64,000 nt of DNA, from assembly GCF_001012815.1 (NCBI RefSeq), contig NZ_JYJP01000096.1:43387-107386 (forward strand), read 5' to 3'. Source of the stretch: Vibrio mexicanus (GTDB lineage Bacteria; Pseudomonadota; Gammaproteobacteria; Enterobacterales; Vibrionaceae). Positions 40,763 to 49,029 of the stretch are shown here, one piece after another. The stretch's first letter is position 1; each line of letters opens with the position of its first letter. A program made the translations under genes and the position numbers. The notes beneath the pieces are model-generated. The model made no database searches. It saw only the letters and a program-made list of their open reading frames with translations, and had not been told where the DNA came from.

Positions 40763-41596
40763 ATGCAAAACAAAACCCAAAGTCGTGATGTGTTCTATGT
40801 TTCTGACGGAACCGCCATCACCTGTGAAACCCTAGGCCATGTTGTACTCGGCCAATTTTCATTTGAATGTAATGAGCGGACATTTCCATTCGTGGAAACC
40901 GAAGATAAGCTCAATGAATTATTAAAAGAAATTCATCACTCCTATCAATCCAAAGGCATTATGCCATTAGTGTTTTACTCTATCGTGGTACCGACCATTC
41001 GTGACGCGTTGACCCAGGCTCCCATCAATGGATACGACGTTATTGGCCCTTTTGTTGAAAGTGTGTCTTCAGATACAGGGGTGAAACCTAAACCCAAGCT
41101 GCAACGATCCAGAAGTGTGGGTAGAGATTCAAAAAACTATTTCGACCGCATTGCTGCGATAGAGTACACGCTCGCACACGATGATGGGGTTACTTTGAAA
41201 GGCTTTGAAGAAGCAGACATAATTCTGCTTGGCGTATCGAGAAGTGGAAAAACTCCTACTAGCCTGTACATGGCGATGCAGTTTGGCTTGCGAGTGGTGA
41301 ACTACCCTTTCATTGCTGAAGACATGGCTTCAATGCGCTTGTTACCCGAGTTTGAAATCCACAGGCACAAACTGTTTGGTTTAACGATCGATGCTGAAAG
41401 GCTGAATAAAATTCGAGAAAATCGCCTATCAGGAAGCGATTACGCGAGTGCTGAGCAGTGTTCCATTGAACTCAAAACGGTTGAAGCACTGTTTCGAAGA
41501 GAAGCGATTCCTTACATCAACACAACCGCGCTCTCTGTAGAGGAGATTTCAACACGCATTCTTGAAAAGGTAGGACTAAAACGCCGCTTGTTCTAG
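40763..41596 (+). CDS. ppsR: phosphoenolpyruvate synthase regulatory protein (PSRP)
   Basis: A 277-residue DUF299 protein that inactivates PEP synthase by ADP-dependent phosphorylation of an active-site Thr and reactivates it by Pi-dependent removal. The N-terminus [20 protein letters not shown] and the phosphate-binding loop [15 protein letters not shown] are diagnostic. Being divergent from ppsA is the normal arrangement. There is no clear ribosome-binding site before the ATG at 40763. Downstream lies the degenerate copy of a two-gene module. Confidence 0.94.
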   Translation: MQNKTQSRDVFYVSDGTAITCETLGHVVLGQFSFECNERTFPFVETEDKLNELLKEIHHSYQSKGIMPLVFYSIVVPTIRDALTQAPINGYDVIGPFVESVSSDTGVKPKPKLQRSRSVGRDSKNYFDRIAAIEYTLAHDDGVTLKGFEEADIILLGVSRSGKTPTSLYMAMQFGLRVVNYPFIAEDMASMRLLPEFEIHRHKLFGLTIDAERLNKIRENRLSGSDYASAEQCSIELKTVEALFRREAIPYINTTALSVEEISTRILEKVGLKRRLF

Positions 41597-41794
41597 TCCA
41601 CTTAATCTCGCGCACTAAGATACCCCCACTAGTGTCACCTTTGGATATGACGACAAAGGAAGATTGCGGCAATGCTAATTGCCGCCCAGAACAGTGCACT
41701 CAGAACAAATTAGGATAAGAAAGTAGAAGAGTCAGGCAATTTTTAGAGCGTTCAAAGGCAACGTGGAAAACTACTTTCGTCTATCACTTGGACT

Positions 41795-42023
41795 TATGCC
41801 CACTTTTCTTTGCAAACTTCTGCATCGCTTCTGCAAACGTTGTTGTTCTGCCTTTAGCTTGAACCTGTACTACCTTGTACCCCCCTCTTTTCTAACTCTT
41901 TTCGCTCTTCTAAAACAGCTCTATCACTTTCCAGGCTGCCTTTTTCAGGCTGATGGATGTAGCAGCCTTCTAGTTGGCCATCTTCGACCCGTTGATGATT
42001 TTTCAGTGCTTCAATATCAATTT
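41795..42023 (-). pseudogene. degenerate copy of the 80-aa gene at 45762-46004
   Basis: On the minus strand it can be aligned with the intact gene, but the start codon is ATA instead of ATG (at the position matching 46004) and indels near 41878-41890 break the frame. Confidence 0.72.
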
Positions 42024-42175
42024 TTATAGTGGGTCTTTTGGTTTTAATCTAAGAGCTTGTTCGGTAGATTACATTCGCTTTAAAGGCTTAACGACACTAT
42101 CTAAGCCTTCAATTTTTAGCGCCAGGCACAGCTTCAACAACTCACCTAGCTCACCTTTAGGCCAGCCTTTTTGAT
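41795..42175 (-). repeat. left copy of a direct repeat, degenerate
   Basis: About 380 bp closely resembling 45770-46152 in the same orientation; runs such as AGCTTGAACCTGTACTAC and AGTGGGTCTTTTGGTT are shared exactly, with scattered substitutions and small indels elsewhere. The two copies bracket the lipase/sulfatase-like pair at 42365-45402. Confidence 0.8.
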
Positions 42176-42180
42176 CAACC
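42065..42180 (-). pseudogene. 3' fragment of a DUF3820 gene copy
   Basis: It aligns with the C-terminal half of the intact DUF3820 gene at 46046-46261 (GWPKGELGELLKLCLALKIEGLDS region) and ends abruptly near 42180, where similarity to the right copy stops. Confidence 0.72.
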
Positions 42181-42364
42181 ATAAAACTAGCAAATGTCCT
42201 TTGGAGGAAAAGAATGAGTAACCCTTACATCTCATTCCTATTTGTGAGTGATTTAACTAAATTGGTAAAGCACCCGTTCTACTATGCCTTACAAGGACAT
42301 ACACCTATTTGCAATAAGTGCATGTCCTTCAGGTTGCTATTTTTACACTAACAATAAGGCTGAA

Positions 42365-44134
42365 TTAGTGTGCGATGGTCAGGGCTGTATCAAAATCAGA
42401 CAACGTGCTATCAATCTGCTTAAACCTTGTGTTTCCAAGCAATACATCACTCCACTGCTCATGCGAGAGTGTCACTGTCACTCCTGCGTTTTTCTGTGAG
42501 ATGACTTGAATGATACCGTTGCGCAGTTCAATACTAAAGGTGTTGTCGCTGTCGCTCATCACTAAGTTAAACTTAGCGTGTAGACCTTCGGCTTTGCGCG
42601 TATCGACTAAGTAACGAAGATAGTCAACGTTGGCTTCAATGGTTGATTCAGCCAGTTTTTTCGGTGTAATGGTACCGAGGATGGCACTTAGGGTACGGTA
42701 ATCATTAATTTCATGCCCCATAAACTCCAATTTACCTTCGTGGAGTAACGCTTCTGAGATGTACCAACCGCGAGCATTGGATGAGCTAGTGCGTTGACCT
42801 AAAGCACGAGCGGCATCGGCGCGTAGCTGTTTTGCTGTTGCGTTGCTTGCATCAACTTCAAGCGCTTGAGACGTTAGGTATAGGGTCCACTGCCAACCTT
42901 TAATCGATTCTTTCGCGTTCGACGCTTTTGCCATTGCATTGACCGCAACGATACCACCTAAGCTATCGACCAATGTATTGGCAAATTCGTTAGTACGCAT
43001 TGGGTTGATGTCGTAGATATCCCAACCGTTCCATCCAACATAACCGTTGTAAACTTGCTTGGCGTGACTTTCAACCTGACCGTATGTTTCTCTGTCTTGT
43101 CTCAAATCCATTGGCATGTACAGTGATTCTGCCGCACCTTGAGCATCATGACCAAGCATAATTGCTCTGAGGGTTTGGTCATGAATCAGTTGCAGCGCAT
43201 CACGCCATTTTATAATGGTATCTTTTCCAGCTTCTTTAGTCATGTCTGGCGCTCCATGAATATCAACGTGATAGTCAAAGTCGTAAGACAATACTAAATC
43301 AGCAGCTTCTACCAGTCTGATTGGATCGCGGTATCTATCACCTCGCAACGTATAGATATTAAAAATAACATCATTGTGCATTGCATTTGTAACCATTAAG
43401 CTTTTTTCAGGAAAGTAAAAAGCAACGCTATCGATTACATCGGTAGGGGATGGTAATACGATAACCTCAGTACCTGCAATTGTATGGCTTTCTATTTTGT
43501 TGTTTTCGAAAGTGACCTTTGGTGGAATATACCCTTTTTCGCCAGTTAATTTATCTAGTGAGAATCCCATTTTATTTGGAAAGGCATCAGGACCTTCTTT
43601 TGGGTTTAACACACCAAATTGCAATGATGCACGTGCATTAAAGTTACCTGTTAGTGGGCTTACACCGTTGTCATCATTCAAGAGTTTTTCAGTCCACTCA
43701 TGGGCATAAATATTAGTATTGTCACCAGCCCAAGCCTCAGCACCCCACACATAGTGAGAATGCGTGTACAGAATAGCGCTTACATCAATTTGTGTATTAA
43801 GCTTCTCTTCTAAAGCCGCTCGTTGCTCTTTGCCTGCTTGTAAATCGTCGCCGGTATCGATGATGATCCAACCTTCTGGACCCTCAACGGCAATAATACT
43901 ACTAATACCCCAACCAGAAATACGATAGACACCGTCTGTAATTTCAGTGACTTCTTTGTTTTCAATTTGCCAAATTTCATTAATCATTGACGCTGGTTTT
44001 GATGTAACCGTACCATTTTCCATAACGATAGGGTCGTAATTTAAAGAGAGGTTATATTGATCTATCTGCCCAGCATGTAGACTAAATGAAGAAGCAATCA
44101 ATATAGAACTTACAAGGTATTTCCTGTGCATCAT
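42365..44134 (-). CDS. alkylsulfatase-like metallo-beta-lactamase protein with altered metal site
   Basis: A 589-residue secreted protein (signal peptide LVSSILIASSFSLHA) with the same architecture as the SdsA-type enzyme at 29700-31655: MBL core, dimerisation domain (YNGYVGWNGWDIYDINPMRT) and C-terminal SCP2-like domain. The key motif, however, reads THSHYVWGAEA where the active paralogue has SHSHIDHFGG: the Asp and third His are Val and Trp. The later Glu of MAENSTNTMHN is also replaced (MVTNAMHN). It may bind one metal, use another chemistry or only bind substrate. It lies downstream of the lipase gene on the same strand. Confidence 0.82.
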   Translation of the reverse strand: MMHRKYLVSSILIASSFSLHAGQIDQYNLSLNYDPIVMENGTVTSKPASMINEIWQIENKEVTEITDGVYRISGWGISSIIAVEGPEGWIIIDTGDDLQAGKEQRAALEEKLNTQIDVSAILYTHSHYVWGAEAWAGDNTNIYAHEWTEKLLNDDNGVSPLTGNFNARASLQFGVLNPKEGPDAFPNKMGFSLDKLTGEKGYIPPKVTFENNKIESHTIAGTEVIVLPSPTDVIDSVAFYFPEKSLMVTNAMHNDVIFNIYTLRGDRYRDPIRLVEAADLVLSYDFDYHVDIHGAPDMTKEAGKDTIIKWRDALQLIHDQTLRAIMLGHDAQGAAESLYMPMDLRQDRETYGQVESHAKQVYNGYVGWNGWDIYDINPMRTNEFANTLVDSLGGIVAVNAMAKASNAKESIKGWQWTLYLTSQALEVDASNATAKQLRADAARALGQRTSSSNARGWYISEALLHEGKLEFMGHEINDYRTLSAILGTITPKKLAESTIEANVDYLRYLVDTRKAEGLHAKFNLVMSDSDNTFSIELRNGIIQVISQKNAGVTVTLSHEQWSDVLLGNTRFKQIDSTLSDFDTALTIAH

Positions 44135-44346
44135 TAAACTATCCCATTCAAGTTAAAATAATTAAATTGTTAATCTTTAACCTTATTGTGTGTTATATAT
44201 CCACCAAAAAAGACTTTATTTTTTAATACTAAAACAAAAAGGAAAGTCTATTTAGCATCGAATACAATCGTCACTCCCACACCTTATTAAGGATGAAATA
44301 AAAAGCATGAGAGTAAAATTAAGTTATTGCGTATTTTTAACTGCGA

Positions 44347-45402
44347 TTATTTGTTTATGTGTTCGTTAAAGAACTCTTTAATTTCGCGCATTGCGTCATC
44401 AGATTCAGGGAACGGACTTAACATACCAAGCGCGTAGTCACCATGAGCTTGACCGTCGTAAATATGTAGGTGCGCATTAGCTCCGTTCGCACGTAATGCA
44501 CGATGAACACGAACGGTGTCACTCAATAATAGGTCGCGAGTACCAGAGAAAAGTAGCGTTGGAGGGAACTTATCGTCAAACTGACCATAAACTGGTGAAA
44601 TTAAGGGATTTGTGCGATCTTCTTCGCCGGCATACACCTCGAACATCCCTTCAATAAGACCGTCCGCGTCACGATCACCGAGTGGGTCAAGACCTTTAAA
44701 GGTTAGCCAAGTCTCTGAAACTAAGGCTAAATCTGTTGCTGGTGTACCTGCGTAAATTGCACCCGGAACAGGAAGGCCCTGGTCACGAAGTGAAAGCACT
44801 GTTGCAAGTGTTAAGTTGCCACCAGCTGAGGTACCAAATATTGCGGTGTTTTCTGGAGCTTGTGTTTTTATTACTTCATTCCAAACAGCGACAACATCAT
44901 CAACTGCTGCAGGGAATGGATGAAGTGGAGGACGACGATAATCGACAGAAATGACTTGCGCGCCTAGACCGTTGGCTACCCAAACCGATTCGCGTAGAGC
45001 GGATTCTTCACCACCAAGAACGAAAGCACCACCATGAACGTGTATTAGGTATTTATTTTTGTATTCAGGCGCGATGTTCTTAGGGGTAATGAAGAAGACT
45101 TCAACACCAGCGAACTCTTTCTTTTCGTAAGAAACGCCAGACTTTTCTGCAAGTTGTTTTCCTAATTCGATGCCTGGTGCATCAAAAGCTTTTTGTAATT
45201 GTAACCAACCTTCAGTTGTCGTCGGTGTTGGTAATTCTGGCATCATTACTTTACTCGCTTGTACAGCAGCAAACTCGGGAGATACACCCGGCGTAACGGA
45301 ATTGACAGAAACAATTGACTCGGGATTGTTTGCTAAAGCAGCAGGGGCTGCTATCGATGCAATAAGTAAAGCTATTACTCTGCTAAGACTATTAAATTTC
45401 AT
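44347..45402 (-). CDS. secreted alpha/beta hydrolase, hormone-sensitive lipase family
   Basis: A 351-residue esterase/lipase with a signal peptide (VIALLIASIAAPAALA). It shows the HSL oxyanion motif HVHGGAFVLGG, the nucleophile elbow FGTSAGGN, a catalytic Asp in SGTRDLLL and His in DGQAHGDY, so it looks active on short or medium-chain esters. It would act in the periplasm or outside. A 27-bp palindrome lies about 60 bases upstream. Together with the sulfatase-like gene it forms a block bracketed by direct repeats, suggesting acquisition as a unit. Confidence 0.88.
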   Translation of the reverse strand: MKFNSLSRVIALLIASIAAPAALANNPESIVSVNSVTPGVSPEFAAVQASKVMMPELPTPTTTEGWLQLQKAFDAPGIELGKQLAEKSGVSYEKKEFAGVEVFFITPKNIAPEYKNKYLIHVHGGAFVLGGEESALRESVWVANGLGAQVISVDYRRPPLHPFPAAVDDVVAVWNEVIKTQAPENTAIFGTSAGGNLTLATVLSLRDQGLPVPGAIYAGTPATDLALVSETWLTFKGLDPLGDRDADGLIEGMFEVYAGEEDRTNPLISPVYGQFDDKFPPTLLFSGTRDLLLSDTVRVHRALRANGANAHLHIYDGQAHGDYALGMLSPFPESDDAMREIKEFFNEHINK

Positions 45403-45462
45403 GTTAATCCTCGATGATTACAATTATTAGATAAATGAAACTTAACAAATACTGCTGTCCGT

Positions 45463-45489
45463 ATATATGAATTAGTGAAATTCATATAT
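45463..45489. promoter_or_regulatory. 27-bp palindrome upstream of the lipase gene
   Basis: Arms ATATATGAATT (45463-45473) and AATTCATATAT (45479-45489) are exact reverse complements with a 5-base spacer. The position, 61 bases upstream of the lipase start, and the size suit a dimeric repressor or activator. It is too AT-rich and lacks a T-tract for a terminator. The rest of 45403-45761 holds no gene that I can support. Confidence 0.55.
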
Positions 45490-45761
45490 GGCTAAGCAAT
45501 GTAAGGCCATGATACTATATAACCAACTTGGGACATTTCTAACTTAAACTATTAGATATCAATCGAATACTGATTAATAAGAACACTGACCCATCAACAA
45601 TTAGATTAAGTAAGTCCAATATATTCTGGTAGAGTCTAACGGGAAAATGCGCTAGCGTAGAAAGAGCCAAAAAGAGTTAGCCTTACGGCCTAACCCTTGT
45701 TCATGTAAAAATATGGTATTGTCGAAGAAGTTAACAGTGCTAAGCCAGTTGCAGTCATTGA

Positions 45762-46004
45762 TTACTTACGCTGATGCCCCGTCTTCTTTACCAGATCTTG
45801 CATCGCCTCAGCAAACGTTGTTGTTCGGCCTTTAGCTTGAACCTGTACTACTTTGTATCCCATCTTTTCTAACGCTTGGCGCTCTAACAAGACAGCTTTG
45901 TCATTTTGTTGACTGCCTTTTGCAGGCTGATGGATGTAGTAGCCTTCTAGTTGGCCACCTTCGACCAGTTGGTGATGTTTCAGTGCATCAATATCAAATT
46001 TCAT
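45762..46004 (-). CDS. small conserved protein, 80 aa
   Basis: A cytoplasmic, basic protein beginning MKFDIDALKHHQLVEGGQLEGYYI, with a later GYKVVQVQAKGRTTTFAEAMQDL stretch that reads as a strand followed by a helix. I do not recognise the family. It lies 41 bases after a DUF3820 gene on the same strand. A decayed second copy of the pair lies at 41795-42180, which argues that it is a real gene. It has no obvious ribosome-binding site. Confidence 0.68.
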   Translation of the reverse strand: MKFDIDALKHHQLVEGGQLEGYYIHQPAKGSQQNDKAVLLERQALEKMGYKVVQVQAKGRTTTFAEAMQDLVKKTGHQRK

Positions 46005-46152
46005 AGTGGGTCTTTTGGTTCTAGTCTGAGAGCTTGTTGGGTAGATTACATCCGCTTTAAAGGCCTAACAACACTATCTAACCCTTCTATCTTCAGCGCA
46101 AGGCACAGTTTCAACAACTCACCCAACTCACCTTTAGGCCAGCCTTTTTTAT
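45770..46152 (-). repeat. right copy of the direct repeat, intact genes
   Basis: Same orientation as 41795-42175. This copy contains the intact 80-aa gene and the C-terminal half of the DUF3820 gene, so it is probably the parental one or the one under selection. Confidence 0.8.
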
Positions 46153-46261
46153 CGAACCACAGTAGGTATTCTTCGGGAAGGTCAATCAACACTCTGCCTG
46201 CATACTTGCCAAATGGCATCGTCACTCTAGCTAACTTGAGTAGGTTTTCTTTCTCTAACAT
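46046..46261 (-). CDS. DUF3820-family protein
   Basis: A 71-residue protein with the family-typical MPFGKYAGRVLIDLPEEYLLWF segment (often written MPFGKYKGxxLxDLPExYLxWF), which also occurs at the C-terminus of some exonucleases. Members are small DNA- or RNA-metabolism-associated proteins of uncertain function. It precedes the 80-aa gene at 45762-46004 and follows an HTH gene on the same strand, so the three may form an operon. Confidence 0.8.
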   Translation of the reverse strand: MLEKENLLKLARVTMPFGKYAGRVLIDLPEEYLLWFDKKGWPKGELGELLKLCLALKIEGLDSVVRPLKRM

Positions 46262-46333
46262 TGATATTCAAAAGTAAGGAGCAAACGCAAAGCCTACCAT
46301 TAGACCTCCATTATCCCAAGTGCGTTTACCAAA

Positions 46334-46681
46334 CTAGCCTACGGTGTGTGCGTATTCCACTATCACCTGGTTGCCTTCTATGTAAGCACGTTGGATTTCT
46401 CCATCAATGGTCATCGAGCTTTTTAGGTAAACCACCTTCGGCGCCGTTTCACTGCCAGCCATCAGTGATGGAATGAACTGCTTTGCATCCACATGCATCA
46501 ACTGACAAAACTGGCTAACAAACCCCATGGTTAGTGGCTTCATGCCTCTAAGAATAGAAGAGAAGTCGAGTTGAGAAATGCCAAGACGTTTCGCCACTTC
46601 CATCTGCGTCAATCGCATTTTCGCTTTCTGTGACATCCACATTTGATATAACGCTTGTGTGTCCTGCTGAGTAAATTCCAT
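46334..46681 (-). CDS. XRE-like helix-turn-helix regulator, 115 aa
   Basis: The N-terminal half contains a Cro/CI-type fold (RLTQMEVAKRLGISQLDFSSILRGMKPL), and the C-terminal half is a beta-rich stretch (APKVVYLKSSMTIDGEI then VIVEYAH). The protein resembles short phage-like or stand-alone XRE regulators. The ribosome-binding site is weak. The neighbours downstream are the DUF3820 and 80-aa genes, which it could control. Confidence 0.75.
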   Translation of the reverse strand: MEFTQQDTQALYQMWMSQKAKMRLTQMEVAKRLGISQLDFSSILRGMKPLTMGFVSQFCQLMHVDAKQFIPSLMAGSETAPKVVYLKSSMTIDGEIQRAYIEGNQVIVEYAHTVG

Positions 46682-46828
46682 GTTTGAAACCCTGTTATTG
46701 CATTCATGATCTATTGCTATGGTGCAATTTTGAGGTTTAATGAAAACGCCATGTCAAAGGACAGTGAAGTTTGGTTTAGGATTTGGTTTTGTGGGGAACT
46801 AAGTTGAAAACTACTGAACCACAGATGC

Positions 46829-46858
46829 AAAAACAGCAGCTCAAAGGCTGCTGTTTTT
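46829..46858. terminator. terminator of dacA
   Basis: AAAAACAGCAGC pairs with GCTGCTGTTTTT over a six-base loop, 22 bases after the dacA stop; the A-run gives T on the minus strand. Confidence 0.85.
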
Positions 46859-46880
46859 AATTAGGTAAGTAACCTAAAAT

Positions 46881-48050
46881 TTAAAAGAAGCTAGCAATTA
46901 GACGCTTGAACCAGTCCAGAGCTTTCTTAAACAAGCTGCCTTCTTCTACTGACTCCAAAGCAACTAACTCAGCTGCAGCAACTTGTTCGCCATCTACACT
47001 GTAAATCACTTGGCCTAGTACTTGATCAACCGTGATTGGCGCAACTAAGTCGCGATTGTATTCAACTTCTGCGGTTAGCTTCTGGGTATCACTCTTAGGT
47101 AACGTGATGAATACATCATTCGCCACACCAACAGAAACATTGTCTACCGCACCCATCCAAACTTTAGGCAATGCGATCTCTTCACCCTGTTTGTTTGGTG
47201 ACACAGTATCAAAGAAACGGAAACCGTAACTCAGTAGCTGTTTGCTCTCTGCTTCACGGCTCTTAGGGCTCGTTGAACCCATCACAACAGAAATAAGGCG
47301 CATGTCACCGCTGGTCGCAGAGGTGGCTAAACTGTAACCCGCTCCGCTAGTGTAACCTGTTTTCATGCCGTCAACATTTAAGCTGCGGTCTCGCAGTAGG
47401 CCATTTCGGTTGTACTGAGTAATACCGTTAAAGGTAAAAGAGGTTTCACTATAAAGTGGGTAGATATCTGGCAAGTCTCGGATAATGGCTTGACCTAACT
47501 TAGCAATATCGTAAGGCGTTGAATATAGACCATCGCTATCTAGGCCATGTGGGTTGCTAAATGACGTGTTATCCAGACCAAGAGAAGCAGCCCAAGAGTT
47601 CATTAAGCTAACAAAAGCACCTTCAGAGCCCGCTACGTGCTCGGCAATCGCGACACTGGCATCATTTCCTGATTGAACAATAAGTCCACGGTAAAGATCC
47701 ATCATGTCGACTTCAGTTCCTACTTCGATAAACATTTTTGATGAATCTGGGAATTTCTTCGCCCAAGCGTTTTTGCTAATTCTTACTTGGTCGTTTTCAC
47801 CAATGTTACCACGCTTAAGCTCTTGACCAGCAACGTATGCGGTCATCAGCTTAGTCAAGCTTGCAGGGTTAAGGCGAGTATTGGCATTCTTTTCAACAAT
47901 GACCTTGCCAGTGTTGAAATCGATGAGGACGTATCCTTTCGCACCGATAGTCGGAGGATCTGGAATTATGGTCGGCGCAGCTGAAACGGCAGCAGATGCA
48001 AGTAAAGACACACACGCTATAGAGACAGACTTAAGAGATATTTTTTTCAT
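46881..48050 (-). CDS. dacA: D-alanyl-D-alanine carboxypeptidase (PBP5/6 type)
   Basis: A 389-residue penicillin-binding protein that trims the terminal D-Ala from peptidoglycan stem peptides in the periplasm. The signal peptide ends at VSA (residue 24). Catalytic motifs are SLTK (Ser64, Lys67), SGN in IVQSGNDAS and KTG in DGMKTGYTSGAG. A PBP5 C-terminal beta domain follows, and the last 20 residues (LFKKALDWFKRLIASFF) are the amphipathic membrane anchor. It is a single-gene unit with its own terminator. Confidence 0.94.
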   Translation of the reverse strand: MKKISLKSVSIACVSLLASAAVSAAPTIIPDPPTIGAKGYVLIDFNTGKVIVEKNANTRLNPASLTKLMTAYVAGQELKRGNIGENDQVRISKNAWAKKFPDSSKMFIEVGTEVDMMDLYRGLIVQSGNDASVAIAEHVAGSEGAFVSLMNSWAASLGLDNTSFSNPHGLDSDGLYSTPYDIAKLGQAIIRDLPDIYPLYSETSFTFNGITQYNRNGLLRDRSLNVDGMKTGYTSGAGYSLATSATSGDMRLISVVMGSTSPKSREAESKQLLSYGFRFFDTVSPNKQGEEIALPKVWMGAVDNVSVGVANDVFITLPKSDTQKLTAEVEYNRDLVAPITVDQVLGQVIYSVDGEQVAAAELVALESVEEGSLFKKALDWFKRLIASFF

Positions 48051-48206
48051 GGCACCACATCAATGATTAATTCTGGCTTGAGTATAATCGAATACGATAA
48101 ATCCACTGCTAATAAATTGCCAGAAATAACGCTATATTGATGTTTTGTGACAATTTCCTCCCTTCAAAGACCGTTGTTTTGTCGTTGAAAGGAGAAAAAT
48201 GGATCA

Positions 48207-48581
48207 TCAGTCTGCGGTTTGCAGCCTCATTGCTCTTTCTCTATGCGGCAGAGGGATTTTTTTAATTCGATAACTAAACCAAAGGTATGTCATCGCAATT
48301 GAGAAATAGAGATAAGAAAGGGTGAAAACCAGCGGTGAACAGATCAGCTCAGTTTGCACGCCAAACAAAACGCCAAAACCGGCAACTGCGAATTTCGCCA
48401 CCATGCCGAGCACTAACAAGCCTAGGGCCAAGTGTGGGTAATCTGTGGTTCGAAGCGCGAACCAGTAACATGCGCCTACGGCTAGAGCGGAAACCGCTAA
48501 ACCAAACAGAAAAGAGTAAAAATTATCTGCCGACAAAATACCGCCTGACACTGACATCATGGAGAGTATAATTAATTTCAT
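48207..48581 (-). CDS. four-span membrane protein, 124 aa
   Basis: Hydrophobic segments are visible near residues 2-18, 24-44, 50-72 and 82-102, with a basic tail (RIKKIPLPHRERAMRL). GAGGTGG lies 4 bases before the ATG. I do not recognise a family. It lies upstream of dacA on the same strand, separated by 156 bases, so it may be independent. Confidence 0.65.
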   Translation of the reverse strand: MKLIILSMMSVSGGILSADNFYSFLFGLAVSALAVGACYWFALRTTDYPHLALGLLVLGMVAKFAVAGFGVLFGVQTELICSPLVFTLSYLYFSIAMTYLWFSYRIKKIPLPHRERAMRLQTAD

Positions 48582-49029
48582 CGACCACCTCGCTTTTAGA
48601 TTATGGAAAAGCGTCCTTTCATTTTTGCAAACTCATTTTGCGTATATTTTCGCCTATTAAATCTATCCGTCAAGGGCCCAAAAACAGGCCCAAATGGCTG
48701 TCAATTGTGCGTTACACACACCAATGCTTATTCTTTACAAATTATTAACTTAAATTTCTATGTTTGACAGTGCCTGTCCAATTTTTCCCCTTGATAATTT
48801 ACCAAACTGTTAACAATTGATACATTGATTAACAATTCGAATTTTTAGTGAATATATGAGTTATCTCTATTTTTGTACTGGATATCTACTCCGATTTATT
48901 AACTTTTTGAATCCTCCTACATCAATTAGAAAAACGTGAATTAGTTAGGATTTTATGGCTACCGCGCCTCGTCAAGATCCCTTAGCTCTGGTACCTTTGT
49001 GCCCACTTTAACTTCACTTGCTTTGACCC
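48582..49029. other. AT-rich divergent region with a possible short upstream ORF
   Basis: The 448-bp gap holds promoters for the leftward membrane protein and the rightward ThrE gene. TTAACAATT is repeated directly at 48810 and 48829, 19 bp apart. An 18-codon ORF (ATG 48955 after AGGA, stop TAA 49009-49011) rich in Pro and Leu ends 18 bases before the ThrE start and is in the same frame. No other feature is evident. Confidence 0.4.
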
